This document shows positions 1 to 7,752 of a stretch of 41,169 nt of DNA, in pieces. Source of the stretch: Clostridia bacterium. Its GTDB lineage: Bacteria > Bacillota > Clostridia > Oscillospirales > Acutalibacteraceae. The stretch lies in contig JAFXFF010000026.1 of NCBI GenBank assembly GCA_017520705.1, positions 1-41,169 of the forward strand. Direction: 5' to 3'. A program made the translations under genes and the position numbers. Every line of letters starts with the position of its first letter. Positions within the stretch are counted from its first letter, which is position 1. Below the pieces are notes generated by a model. It made no database searches, was not told the DNA's origin, and was given only the letters and a program-made list of their open reading frames with translations.

Positions 1-73
1 ATAATCTCCCTCTGCGGCGCATAGTGTGAACAGACGGATATCCGTCCCATATCGCCGTAGGGAGGTACCTCGT

Positions 74-460
74 ATGAATACCCGCACCCCATCCCCTCTG
101 TCCCCGCTGCTAAAGCCTATCCTCATCGGACTGAGCGTCGGCGCGGTGGCGGCAACGGGATTTTTGCTCCTATCTGCTCTGCTCGTATACAAATTGGCCC
201 TGCCCCTCGGCACGGTGACGCCCATGGCGGTGACAGCCATGGGTCTGGGCAGCTTTTTCGGCGGCATCGCCGCCGGACTGAGCACCAGAGAGAGGGGACT
301 GCTTGTGGGAGCCGCGTGCGGTGCGCTGCTCTTTCTCATCCTGCTGATCGCAGGGCTGGCCCGTACAGGGGACGCAGCCCTCGGCTATGCCGCCCTCAAA
401 GGGGCGGTGATGACGGCATGCTCTGCCGCAGGCGGTGTATTGGGCGTCAACCGACGCTGA
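74..460 (+). CDS. small membrane protein, TIGR04086/YrzE-like
   Basis: A 128-residue integral membrane protein of unknown function. Four hydrophobic stretches are visible at about residues 14-40, 45-66, 72-92 and 99-122, with Gly/Ala-rich helices and short polar loops (ST-RERG near residue 70). Size and pattern match the TIGR04086 membrane family found in many spore-forming Firmicutes; this is recognition by pattern, not by a catalytic motif. I chose the ATG at 74 because GGAGG at 61-65 sits at normal distance; the frame is open upstream to 26 but without a ribosome site. It is followed by a strong hairpin terminator, so it ends its own transcript. The upstream part of the unit lies outside the window. 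Confidence 0.7.
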   Translation: MNTRTPSPLSPLLKPILIGLSVGAVAATGFLLLSALLVYKLALPLGTVTPMAVTAMGLGSFFGGIAAGLSTRERGLLVGAACGALLFLILLIAGLARTGDAALGYAALKGAVMTACSAAGGVLGVNRR

Positions 461-476
461 CCGTAAGACACAAAAC

Positions 477-509
477 AGCGGAGTAAGCCCACGGCTTGCT
501 CCGCTTTTT
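477..509 (+). terminator. rho-independent terminator
   Basis: A stem of about 13 bp (AGCGGAGTAAGCC pairing with GGCTTGCTCCGCT, one G-T pair) is followed by five Ts. It closes the transcript of the membrane protein gene at 74-460. Confidence 0.85.
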
Positions 510-557
510 GTTCTATCCTCCGTCTCTGCCGCATAGGCTTGTGGCGGAGGGATGCCT

Positions 558-1157
558 ATGAAACGGACAACCACCCGCCGCCAGCGGGAAATGCAACATT
601 TTATGGCGGACAACCGCCGCCTATTCCCCTTTGCCATCCTCTTTTTGGCGGGAGTGGGCGTAGGGGTGGCGGTGTATCTCACCGCCAAGCACAGCCTGCC
701 GTCCGACCTGCTGACCTTGACCCCCGTAGGGGCCGGGGCGGCGGGATGGATGCACACACTGGGGGAAGCCTGCTTCTCCACGGTGGTGCTGTTGGGGGTG
801 CTGTATCTGCTGGGGCTGTGGGCCTGCGGGGTGCCCTTCATCCTGCTGGTGCCCCTATTCCACGGGGTGGGGCTGGGGCTGACCGAAGCCTACTATTACG
901 GCACGGGCCCCCACGGTGTGCTGACCGTAGCCGTGCTGGTGATGCCCGTGGGCTTGCTCAGCGCGGCGGTGCTGGCTGCCGCCTGCGCCGAAAGCCTGCG
1001 GCTGTCCGCCGGCCTGAGCCGTCAATTGCTCCCCGGGGGCGCAGAGGGCGGTCTGTGGAACGGGTTTCGGCTGTACAGCCTGCGGTTTTTGCTGTTTTTG
1101 GCCGCCGCCATGGGGGTGGCGTTCCTTGAGGTGCTGCTGCGCCAAGCCGTATTATAA
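558..1157 (+). CDS. spoIIM: stage II sporulation protein M (SpoIIM-like)
   Basis: A 199-residue polytopic membrane protein with a basic N-terminus (KRTTTRR) and a first membrane helix near residues 23-41. The central part, LLYLLGLWACGVPFILLVP followed by FHGVGLGLTEAYYYG, has the SpoIIM/DUF95 signature. In Bacillus, SpoIIM forms the engulfment peptidoglycan-degrading complex with SpoIID and SpoIIP; neither is seen here. A last hydrophobic segment ends at residue 199, usual for the family. The ATG at 558 is preferred over the one at 552 because the GGAGG-type site at 546-551 would touch the earlier codon. It starts 48 bp after a terminator, so it probably has its own promoter. Function is by family recognition only. 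Confidence 0.75.
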   Translation: MKRTTTRRQREMQHFMADNRRLFPFAILFLAGVGVGVAVYLTAKHSLPSDLLTLTPVGAGAAGWMHTLGEACFSTVVLLGVLYLLGLWACGVPFILLVPLFHGVGLGLTEAYYYGTGPHGVLTVAVLVMPVGLLSAAVLAAACAESLRLSAGLSRQLLPGGAEGGLWNGFRLYSLRFLLFLAAAMGVAFLEVLLRQAVL

Positions 1158-1171
1158 AAAGAAAAATAAAA

Positions 1172-1206
1172 CACGGAGGAAAGCGGTTTGCCGTTGCATC
1201 CGTGTA
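1172..1206 (+). other. hairpin in the leader of the DUF624 gene
   Basis: A perfect 7-bp outer stem (ACACGGA with TCCGTGT) encloses a weaker inner GCGG/CCGT pairing. There is no T-run after it, so it may be a leader structure or a weak terminator for spoIIM. Confidence 0.35.
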
Positions 1207-1228
1207 TGTAAAAAGGAGAGTAATTTCT

Positions 1229-2278
1229 GTGGCAGGTTTTCTCGGTATGTTTAACTACGCAAAAGAGGGCCCCGGTGTGGCGAAAAACGCACCGAAAAAG
1301 CGTCCCTTTTTTGCCTTTATGGAAATCTACGGACGCAAATTCTGGAAACTGGCCATGGCGGGTCTGCTGTGGACCGTCACGGCCCTGCCCATCGTCACCC
1401 GCGGCTGGGCAGATGCCGGTCTGACCTTCATCACCCGCAATTTCAGCCGAGAGAAGCACGCGTTCATCAAGGAAGACTTCTTTGAAACGGTGAAAAAGAA
1501 CCGCCGTAATGCCCTCATCATCGGCATCATCAACACCATCGTCACCACCATCCTCATCTTCAATCTGGTCACCTACATCCCCGTGATGATGCCCGGCCTG
1601 TACACACTGGTGGGGGTAGCGGCGGAGAATCTCCCTGCGGCCCGCGAGCTGAACCTGATGGAAACCATCATCCTCGCCCTGTCGCTGATGGGCTTCGTCA
1701 CCTTTACGTGGATGAAATACTACATCCCTTTCCTGATGATCACCTTTAAGCTGAATCTAAAGCAGGTGTACAAAAACGCCTTCCTCTTTGCCGGTGCAAA
1801 TATCAAGGTGAATCTGCTGCTCACCGCCATCCTGACGGTGCTGTATGCGCTGTTGGGTGGCATCCTGATGCTGTCCGCCGCCGCGAAATTCAACTATCTC
1901 ATCTGGGCGGCGGTGCTGGTGCTGTGCGTGTCGGTGGTGCCCGCCTTCCGCTCCTTCCTCATCCAGTACAGCATCTTCCCCGCCATTAAAAAGCTGATCA
2001 TCGACCCCTACTACGAGCAGAATCCCAACGCGGACAGGCAGGCCCGGCTGGACCTGGGTCTCGACGTGGAGGAAACCACCGCGCCCGCAGAGACGGCGGA
2101 GGAAGCCGAGGAGGTCAAGCCCGTAGAGGAGGAGCCCATCTTTGTGGACACCCTGCCCGAAAAAGAAGTGGATGCCCCGAAAAAGGTGCTGCCCAAACAG
2201 TATAACGAAAAGGAACTGCGTCGCTTCAACCGTCAGGTGCAAAGCCGCGTGACGGATGATGACGACGACACCATTTAA
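1229..2278 (+). CDS. DUF624 (YesL-like) membrane protein
   Basis: A 349-residue membrane protein. The opening GMFNYAKEGPGV-KNAPKKR followed by a helix with FWKLAMAGLLW is the characteristic start of DUF624 proteins in Clostridia. Further hydrophobic segments lie near residues 80-110, 130-160, 185-215 and 220-245. The last 100 residues form a highly acidic, Pro/Glu/Ala-rich soluble tail ending in several Asp. The start is most likely GTG at 1229, with GGAG at 1215-1218; an upstream GTG at 1202 would place the ribosome site inside the coding region. The family's biochemical function is unknown; relatives are often near sugar-uptake genes, but not here. It lies 18 bp before rmuC, so the two are probably co-transcribed. 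Confidence 0.75.
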   Translation: MAGFLGMFNYAKEGPGVAKNAPKKRPFFAFMEIYGRKFWKLAMAGLLWTVTALPIVTRGWADAGLTFITRNFSREKHAFIKEDFFETVKKNRRNALIIGIINTIVTTILIFNLVTYIPVMMPGLYTLVGVAAENLPAARELNLMETIILALSLMGFVTFTWMKYYIPFLMITFKLNLKQVYKNAFLFAGANIKVNLLLTAILTVLYALLGGILMLSAAAKFNYLIWAAVLVLCVSVVPAFRSFLIQYSIFPAIKKLIIDPYYEQNPNADRQARLDLGLDVEETTAPAETAEEAEEVKPVEEEPIFVDTLPEKEVDAPKKVLPKQYNEKELRRFNRQVQSRVTDDDDDTI

Positions 2279-2296
2279 GGGAGAGGAAGTATCTCT

Positions 2297-3511
2297 ATGT
2301 GGGATTACATCATCGCCGGTTTGCTGGTGGTGCTCATCGGCCTGCTGATCGCCGTGCTGGCAAAGGTGTCCGCCAAAAAAGAGAATGCCGCTGTCAAAGA
2401 GCAGCTGGACCGTATGCAGCGAGAGCTGCGGGAGGAGGTCCGCCAGAGCCGCAAGGAAAGCAACGAAGCCACCCAGCAGGCGGTGCAGAATATGAGTCAG
2501 GTGTTGCTGACGGCGCAAACCGGTGCCAACACCACCATCAACGAGAATTTAGAGAGCATCCGCCGGGCCATGGTGACCCAACTGAGCGGCATCCGCGAGG
2601 AGAATAACCGCCAACTGGAGCAGATGCGTCAGACGGTGGACGAAAAGCTGCAAAAGACCCTCAACGACCGCATCACCCAGTCCTTCCAACTGGTCAACGA
2701 GCGTCTGGAGCAGGTGTATGCGGGCCTGGGCGAGATGAAAACCCTGGCCGGCGGCGTGGGTGACCTCAAAAAGGTGCTGTCCAACGTAAAGACCCGCGGT
2801 ATTCTCGGCGAGGTGCAGTTGGGCGCCATTTTGGAGCAGATCCTCTCTCCCGAGCAGTATGAGGCCAACGTGAAGACCCGTCCCAACTCCACCCACTACG
2901 TGGAGTATGCGGTGAAGCTGCCCGGCACCGACGAGGGCACCGTGTGGCTGCCCATCGACGCCAAATTCCCCATCGACGCCTATTCCCAGTTGCTGGAGGC
3001 CTATGAGACGGGGGACACCGACGCCATCAAAGCGGCGGGCAGCGTGCTGGAGCAGCGCATCAAGGCCTTTGCCCGCGACATCCGCGACAAGTACGTAGCA
3101 CCGCCCCACACCACCGACTTCGGCATTATGTTCCTGCCTGTTGAGGGCCTGTACGCCGAGGTGGTACGCCGCGGGCTGATCGAAACCCTGCAGAACGAAT
3201 ACCACGTCAACATCGCCGGCCCTACCACCATGGCGGCCCTGCTCAACAGCCTGCAGATGGGATTCCGCACCCTGGCCATCCAGAAACGGTCGGGCGAGGT
3301 GTGGAAGCTGCTGGGGGCGGTCAAGACCGAATTCGACCGCTTCGGCACCGTGGTCGAGGCCGCCCAGCAGCGGCTGGAGCAGGCCGGTAACGAGCTGGAC
3401 AAGCTGGTGGGCGTGCGCACCCGTCAGATCCAGCGCCGTCTGGCGCAGGTGACCAGCCTGCCCGAAGCGGAGGCCTCCGCACTCATCGAGGGCAGCGACA
3501 GCGGAGAATAA
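2297..3511 (+). CDS. rmuC: RmuC-family DNA recombination protein
   Basis: A 404-residue RmuC homologue. Residues 3-25 form a single membrane helix (YIIAGLLVVLIGLLIAVLA), 30-150 a long Glu/Gln/Arg-rich coiled coil, and 150-370 the RmuC domain with typical segments GILGEVQLGAILEQIL, PIDAKFPIDAY, DFGIMFLPVEGLYAEV and GPTTMAALLNSLQMGFRTL. RmuC limits inversions at short inverted repeats in E. coli, and the domain is related to restriction-endonuclease folds; its enzymatic activity is unproven. The start ATG follows a GGAGAGGAAG ribosome site. That this genome carries many short inverted repeats while encoding RmuC is noted but not evidence of a link. Confidence 0.92.
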   Translation: MWDYIIAGLLVVLIGLLIAVLAKVSAKKENAAVKEQLDRMQRELREEVRQSRKESNEATQQAVQNMSQVLLTAQTGANTTINENLESIRRAMVTQLSGIREENNRQLEQMRQTVDEKLQKTLNDRITQSFQLVNERLEQVYAGLGEMKTLAGGVGDLKKVLSNVKTRGILGEVQLGAILEQILSPEQYEANVKTRPNSTHYVEYAVKLPGTDEGTVWLPIDAKFPIDAYSQLLEAYETGDTDAIKAAGSVLEQRIKAFARDIRDKYVAPPHTTDFGIMFLPVEGLYAEVVRRGLIETLQNEYHVNIAGPTTMAALLNSLQMGFRTLAIQKRSGEVWKLLGAVKTEFDRFGTVVEAAQQRLEQAGNELDKLVGVRTRQIQRRLAQVTSLPEAEASALIEGSDSGE

Positions 3512-3523
3512 TTGTTTATCAAC

Positions 3524-3600
3524 AATCCCCCCGTCTGAGACTACGCCTCGGACACCCCCCTTTACACAAGGGGGGCACGCCGCTTCGCGGCTAAAAACCG
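3524..3600. repeat. intergenic triple-hairpin repeat fragment
   Basis: Three consecutive hairpins: GTCTGAG/CTCGGAC, CCCCCCTT/AAGGGGGG and GCCGC/GCGGC. Composition and wording resemble the element at 20,205-20,400, so it is read as a fragment of the same intergenic repeat class. It may also terminate rmuC transcription. Confidence 0.5.
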
Positions 3601-3619
3601 CCGCATAAAGACAAGTCTT

Positions 3620-3643
3620 CTCCTACTATATTGTAGCAGGAGG
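3620..3643 (+). promoter_or_regulatory. hairpin covering the ribosome binding site
   Basis: CTCCTACTA (3620-3628) pairs with TAGCAGGAG (3634-3642) with one mismatch and a 5-nt loop. The 3' arm contains the AGGAGG ribosome site of the polysaccharide deacetylase gene, so folding would mask initiation. Confidence 0.4.
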
Positions 3644-3650
3644 GATGGAT

Positions 3651-4538
3651 ATGTATCGTGTGTTTTCGCCCCGCCGCTACGTCCGTGTGGCGGTGGCGGT
3701 GCTGGCGCTGTGGCTCACCATAGCCACCGCCCTGCATCTACCCGTGACGCCCACGGCGGCCAGCCCCACCGAAAGTGTGGCGGTACCCATCATTATGTAC
3801 CACAGCATTCTGGGTAACCCCGCGCGGCAGGGCGCCTACGTCATCACCCCCCAGCAGTTTGAAGGGGATCTGCAGTATCTGCAGGCGGAGGGGTACACCA
3901 CCGTGGTGATGGCCGACCTCATCGCCTACGTCAAGGAGGGAAAGCCCCTCCCCGACAAGGCGGTGGTGCTCACCTTTGACGACGGGTACTACAACAATTA
4001 CCACTACGCCCATCCCCTATTGCAAAAATACGGGATGAAAGCGGTGATCTCCCCCATAGCGGTGTGGTCGGAGCATTATTCCGCCCACCCCGACGAGTGC
4101 GACCGCGACAATTATTCCCACCTGACGTGGGAGCAACTGCGGGAGATGGCAGGGTCGGGGGTGTGGGAGATCCAAAATCACAGCTACGACCTGCACCGCA
4201 ACGACGGCGGGCAAAAGGGCGCCGCCAAACGAAAAGGCGAGAGCGATGAGGACTATCGGCGGCGGCTCAAGGACGACTTAGCCACGGCACAAGAGCTGCT
4301 GCAGGAGCAGGTGGGGGTCACCCCCACCACCTTTGCCTATCCCTTTGGTGCCATCAGCACGGTTTCCCAAGAGGTGCTGGCGGAGATGGGCTTTTGCGCC
4401 AGCCTATCCTGCGAGGAGCGCACGGCAACCCTCACCCGTGACCCCGCCTGCCTGTGGCGGCTGGGGCGGTATCTCCGCCCTGCGAACAAAGACGTCAAAG
4501 CCATTCTCGTAACCGCTGATAAAAGCGGTTTGCGATAA
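3651..4538 (+). CDS. polysaccharide deacetylase (NodB fold), exported or membrane-anchored
   Basis: A 295-residue carbohydrate esterase family 4-type protein that probably removes acetyl groups from peptidoglycan or another surface glycan. A basic N-terminus and a hydrophobic helix at about 10-30 act as an uncleaved anchor or signal peptide. The NodB domain starts at PIIMYHSI (46-53); TFDDGY at 108-113 supplies the catalytic base and metal Asp, EIQNHSYDLH near 173-182 the metal His residues, and FAYPFGA the later conserved motif. Residues around 185-205 form a charged insert. I chose ATG 3651 rather than 3645 because the AGGAGG site ends at 3643. The ribosome site lies inside a small hairpin. 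The terminal codons overlap a stem AACCGCT/AGCGGTT (4511-4531) without a T-run. Confidence 0.87.
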   Translation: MYRVFSPRRYVRVAVAVLALWLTIATALHLPVTPTAASPTESVAVPIIMYHSILGNPARQGAYVITPQQFEGDLQYLQAEGYTTVVMADLIAYVKEGKPLPDKAVVLTFDDGYYNNYHYAHPLLQKYGMKAVISPIAVWSEHYSAHPDECDRDNYSHLTWEQLREMAGSGVWEIQNHSYDLHRNDGGQKGAAKRKGESDEDYRRRLKDDLATAQELLQEQVGVTPTTFAYPFGAISTVSQEVLAEMGFCASLSCEERTATLTRDPACLWRLGRYLRPANKDVKAILVTADKSGLR

Positions 4539-4554
4539 TCGGTGAGATGTTTTT

Positions 4555-4692
4555 TCGTCAAGGAAGGCCCAAAGCGCAGGTAATACTGTATGTATTGCCG
4601 AGCATTTGAGGCGATGTGGGCGGAAAAACAGCCGCCGAGGATCGTGAACAAGATTTCATCAGTGGTTACTTTAAAAGTAGGAGTGTAGACCT
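4555..4692 (+). ncRNA. candidate structured leader upstream of the DUF896 gene
   Basis: The 154 bp between two genes contain ordered pairings: GGTAATAC with GTATTGCC (4579-4599), GGCGG with CCGCC around an A-rich loop (about 4619-4636), and TACTTT/AAAGTA (4668-4680) just before the ribosome site. Purine-rich spacers (AAAGCGCAGG, CCGAGGATCGTGAAC) separate them. I could not assign it to a known riboswitch class. This is structure seen by eye, not a folding calculation. Confidence 0.35.
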
Positions 4693-4905
4693 ATGGAACA
4701 GAAAAAGATCGACCGCATCAACGAACTGGCCCGCAAAAAGAAAGCGGAGGGGCTCACCCCTGCCGAGCTGGAGGAGCAGGCCGCGCTGCGGGCGGAATAC
4801 ATCGCGGGATTCCGCGCCAGTCTCACCGCCCAATTGGACAACACCGTGGTGGTGGACCCCGACGGCACCCGTCATAAGGTAGTGAAGAAAAATAAGCCCT
4901 GCTAA
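4693..4905 (+). CDS. DUF896 protein (YnzC-like)
   Basis: A 70-residue soluble protein that matches DUF896: an N-terminal helical hairpin with KIDRINELARKKKAEGLT then PAELEEQAALRAEYI, followed by a short tail containing VVVDPDGTRH. The helical hairpin is the known fold of YnzC; its role is not established (YneA-operon members are linked to the SOS response in Bacillus, but no such neighbour is seen here). The start ATG at 4693 has AGGAG at 4678-4682. Another frame is open over the same stretch from 4616 but lacks a ribosome site and matches no family. It probably forms a single-gene transcript behind the structured leader. Confidence 0.85.
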   Translation: MEQKKIDRINELARKKKAEGLTPAELEEQAALRAEYIAGFRASLTAQLDNTVVVDPDGTRHKVVKKNKPC

Positions 4906-4912
4906 TAGGGGC

Positions 4913-4941
4913 TTGCGCTATACATAGGATTTGTGTATACT
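4913..4941 (+). promoter_or_regulatory. sigma-A-type promoter of the Lrp gene
   Basis: TTGCGC (4913-4918) and TATACT (4936-4941) with a 17-bp spacer, 33 bp before the regulator start codon. Confidence 0.7.
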
Positions 4942-4974
4942 GAAAACAGAACAATAAGCAAGGAGGACACAAGA

Positions 4975-5448
4975 ATGGATAAGCTGCTGAAGCTCTTGAA
5001 CGACAACGCCCGTCTCACCGACGCCCAGATGGCGGTGATGCTCAATGCCAGCGAGGAGGAGATTGCCGCCGCCATCGCCAAGCTGGAAAAGGACGGCATC
5101 GTGCGCGGCTACAAGCCCCTCATCGACTGGGATAAGACCGGCGAGGAGCTGGTGACCGCCATCATCGAATTGAACATCGCCCCCAGCAAGGACGAGGGCT
5201 TTGACGGTATCGCGGGGATCATTATGTCCTTTGACGAGGTGGAGGGTCTCTCCCTCATGAGCGGCGGCCACGACCTGATGGTCACCGTCAACGGGCGCTC
5301 CTTCAAGGACGTGGCTATGTTCGTGGCGAAGCGCCTGTCCCCCCTCCCCGGGGTGCTGGGCACCGCCACCCACTTTGTGCTGAAAAAGTATAAGGAACGC
5401 GGCGTGCTGTTCACCGACGAGGAAAAGGACGAGAGAGGCGGACTGTAA
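4975..5448 (+). CDS. Lrp/AsnC-family transcriptional regulator
   Basis: A 157-residue regulator. Residues 1-45 form the winged helix-turn-helix (LLKLLNDNARLTDAQMAVML, then EEEIAAAIAKLEKDGIVRGY) and residues 60-140 the RAM/AsnC ligand-binding domain (LVTAIIELNI, GLSLMSGGHDLMVTVNG). Family members bind amino acids and control amino-acid metabolism. The translated frame extends further upstream, but ATG 4975 has a proper AAGGAGG site and follows the promoter. It lies 24 bp before an aminotransferase gene; this regulator-aminotransferase pair is common in Clostridia, so it likely controls its own operon in response to an amino acid. The ligand cannot be told from sequence. Confidence 0.87.
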   Translation: MDKLLKLLNDNARLTDAQMAVMLNASEEEIAAAIAKLEKDGIVRGYKPLIDWDKTGEELVTAIIELNIAPSKDEGFDGIAGIIMSFDEVEGLSLMSGGHDLMVTVNGRSFKDVAMFVAKRLSPLPGVLGTATHFVLKKYKERGVLFTDEEKDERGGL

Positions 5449-5472
5449 TCCTTCGGACGAGAGAGGCAAACT

Positions 5473-6648
5473 ATGAATTACGAGAAATTGATGAACGGAA
5501 CGCTGGCGGATCTGAAGCCGTCGGGCATCCGTAAATTCTTTGATATTGCCGCCGAGATGGAGGACGTCATCTCCCTCTCGGTGGGTGAGCCGGATTTTTC
5601 TACCCCGTGGCACATCCGGCAGGAGGGTATCCACACCCTCGAAAAGGGACGCACCTGGTACAGCCCCAACGCGGGCTTTCTCGCCCTGCGGGAGGCCATC
5701 AGCGGCTACGTGAGCCGTCACAGCGGCGTCACCTACGACCCAAAAAGTGAAGTGCTGGTCACCGTCGGCGGCAGTGAAGCCATCGACCTATGCCTGCGCG
5801 CCCTCATCACCCCCGGTGACGAGGTGCTGATTCCCGAGCCCGCCTTTGTGTGCTACGACCCGCTGACCCGTATGGCGGGCGGCGTGCCGGTGCCGCTGGT
5901 GACCAAGGCGGAGGACGCCTTCCGCCTACGTGCCGACGTGGTGGCGGCCGCCATCACCCCCAAGACGAAGCTGTTGGTACTCCCCTACCCCAACAACCCC
6001 ACGGGCGCCATTATGCCCCGTGAGGAGCTGGAGGCGCTGGCCGAGGTGCTGCGCGGCACCGACATTATGGTGCTCAGCGACGAGATCTACGGCGAGCTGA
6101 CCTACGGGCGGGAGCACGTGAGCTTTGCCGCCATCGAGGGGATGCAGGAGCGTACCATCCTGGTCAGCGGCTTCTCCAAGGCCTTCGCCATGACCGGCTG
6201 GCGTCTGGGCTACGCCTGCGGACCTGCGCCGATGATGAAAATGCTGATCAAGCTGCATCAGTTTGCCCTGATGTGCGCCCCCACCACCGCCCAGTACGCC
6301 GCCATCGAAGCCATGAACAACGGCGACGAGGACGTGGAGAAGATGCGGGGCGAATACGATATGCGCCGCCGCTATATCGTGGACGAGCTCAACAAGATGG
6401 GGCTGACCTGCTTTGAGCCGGAGGGAGCTTTCTACGTCTTCCCCTCCATTCAGTCGACGGGGATGACCTCCGAGGAATTCTGCGAGCGGCTGCTGAAGGA
6501 AAAGCACGTGGCGGTGGTGCCCGGCAACGCCTTTGGCGACAGCGGCGAGGGATTTATCCGCATTTCCTACTGCTATTCCATCAAACACATCACCGAGGCC
6601 ATCCGCCGTATGCGTGAATTCTTGGAGGAGAACGGGCTATGCAAGTAA
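5473..6648 (+). CDS. PLP-dependent class I/II aminotransferase (aspartate aminotransferase-like)
   Basis: A 391-residue fold-type I aminotransferase, full length. Visible motifs: LSVGEPDF (35-42), SPNAGFLALREAI (64-76), GGSEAIDL (99-106), YPNNPTGA (172-179), SDEIYGEL (202-209) and SGFSKAFAMTGWRLGY, in which Lys236 should hold pyridoxal phosphate; a C-terminal Arg in FIRISYCYS binds the substrate carboxylate. The family transfers amino groups between an amino acid (often aspartate, an aromatic residue or alanine) and 2-oxoglutarate; substrate choice is not predictable. It lies in an operon with the Lrp-type regulator, and its last 10 bp overlap ispE. Confidence 0.9.
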   Translation: MNYEKLMNGTLADLKPSGIRKFFDIAAEMEDVISLSVGEPDFSTPWHIRQEGIHTLEKGRTWYSPNAGFLALREAISGYVSRHSGVTYDPKSEVLVTVGGSEAIDLCLRALITPGDEVLIPEPAFVCYDPLTRMAGGVPVPLVTKAEDAFRLRADVVAAAITPKTKLLVLPYPNNPTGAIMPREELEALAEVLRGTDIMVLSDEIYGELTYGREHVSFAAIEGMQERTILVSGFSKAFAMTGWRLGYACGPAPMMKMLIKLHQFALMCAPTTAQYAAIEAMNNGDEDVEKMRGEYDMRRRYIVDELNKMGLTCFEPEGAFYVFPSIQSTGMTSEEFCERLLKEKHVAVVPGNAFGDSGEGFIRISYCYSIKHITEAIRRMREFLEENGLCK

Positions 6649-7499
6649 CCGTCCACGCCCCTGCCAAAATCAATCTCACCCTGGATATTGTCGGCACCCG
6701 TGAGGACGGGTATCACCTGCTGGAGAGCATTTTCCAGTCGGTGAGCGTCTACGACACCGTGGTGGCGGAAAAGGCGGAAAGCATCACGCTGGACGCCCCT
6801 GCCTGCGACTGCCCCGTGGAGAAAAACACGGCCTATAAGGCGGCGGTGGCCTTTTTCAAGGCCACGGGTATCGAGGGCGGTGTCACGCTGACCCTGCACA
6901 AACGCATCCCCACCCAAGCGGGGATGGGGGGCGGCTCCGCCGACGCGGCGGGCGTGCTGGTGGCACTGAACGCGCTGTATGAAACCCATCTGAGCAAAGA
7001 ACGGCTGTGCGAGATCGGCTTGACCGTCGGGGCGGACGTGCCCTTCTGCGTGATGGGCGGCACCGCCTACGTGACGGGGATCGGCGAGGGGTTGCAACCC
7101 CTGCCGCCGCTACCCGAGTGCTGCATCGTGATTGCCCAACCCCAAGAGGGCATCTCCACCAAGGAGGCCTATGCCGCGGTGGATAACGCGGTGATTTTGG
7201 ACCGTCCCGACAACCAATCCGCTATCGCGTATCTTTTTGTCGGCGATTTGGAGGGCGTATGCGCCCAAGCGGTGAACGTGTTTGAGGTAGCCTCCGAGCT
7301 GGCGGGTGTCAAGGACATCCGCCGCCGTATGGAGGCTTTTTCGCCCCTGTGCAGTCAGATGACGGGGTCGGGCAGTTGCGTATTTGCCATCTTTGACAGC
7401 CGCGAGTCTGCCGGCGCTTGCCTGGCCGACCTGAAGAAAGACTATCCCACCGCCACCATTTGTCAGCCGTGTGCTGGGGTTGTGGTGGAAAAGGAATAA
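6639..7499 (+). CDS. ispE: 4-diphosphocytidyl-2-C-methyl-D-erythritol kinase
   Basis: A 286-residue GHMP kinase that phosphorylates CDP-methylerythritol in the MEP pathway of isoprenoid synthesis. PAKINL at 8-13 holds the catalytic Lys10; GMGGGSADAA at 95-104 is the ATP-binding glycine loop; VGADVPFCVMGG follows with the conserved Asp, and MTGSGSCVFAIF near 245 is the third GHMP motif. Its start overlaps the aminotransferase by 10 bp, so it is translationally coupled to it. Oddly, a second, diverged copy of its last 13 codons lies 221 bp downstream, beyond a palindromic repeat element, suggesting that the 3' end was replaced or duplicated when the element arrived. Confidence 0.95.
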   Translation: MQVTVHAPAKINLTLDIVGTREDGYHLLESIFQSVSVYDTVVAEKAESITLDAPACDCPVEKNTAYKAAVAFFKATGIEGGVTLTLHKRIPTQAGMGGGSADAAGVLVALNALYETHLSKERLCEIGLTVGADVPFCVMGGTAYVTGIGEGLQPLPPLPECCIVIAQPQEGISTKEAYAAVDNAVILDRPDNQSAIAYLFVGDLEGVCAQAVNVFEVASELAGVKDIRRRMEAFSPLCSQMTGSGSCVFAIFDSRESAGACLADLKKDYPTATICQPCAGVVVEKE

Positions 7500-7536
7500 T
7501 TTCCCATCCAGTTGAATAAAGCCGAAACCATATAAG

Positions 7537-7668
7537 GCTTCCCCTTGAGGGGAAGCTCCCGCGTAGCGGGTGATGAGGTGTAGCCGTCCGCAGACGGCGT
7601 TATCTTTGCGCTTCGCGACCACCTCATCCGCCTCGCATATGCTCGGCACCTTCCCCTCGAGGGGAAGG
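7537..7668. repeat. 132-bp palindrome-ended intergenic element (MITE-like)
   Basis: It begins with the hairpin GCTTCCCCTTGAGGGGAAGC (7537-7556) and ends with CCTTCCCCTCGAGGGGAAGG (7649-7668). Inside, GATGAGGTG (7572-7580) and CACCTCATC (7620-7628) are inverted to each other, separated by variable small hairpins. The same building blocks flank the DUF559 gene at 22,971-23,418, so this looks like a gene-less derivative of that element. Confidence 0.75.
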
Positions 7669-7681
7669 CTGATGAGGATTG

Positions 7682-7721
7682 TGCAAGCCGTGTGATGGAT
7701 GTGTGGTGGAGAAGGAATAAT
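7682..7721 (+). pseudogene. second copy of the ispE 3' end
   Basis: 33 of 40 bases match the true ispE end at 7461-7500. Read in that register it gives CKPCDGCVVEKE and a stop, against CQPCAGVVVEKE and a stop in ispE. It has no start and is a remnant. Confidence 0.7.
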
Positions 7722-7752
7722 CATTCTTTCAAGAAGGTTTGAGGTGAGCATA

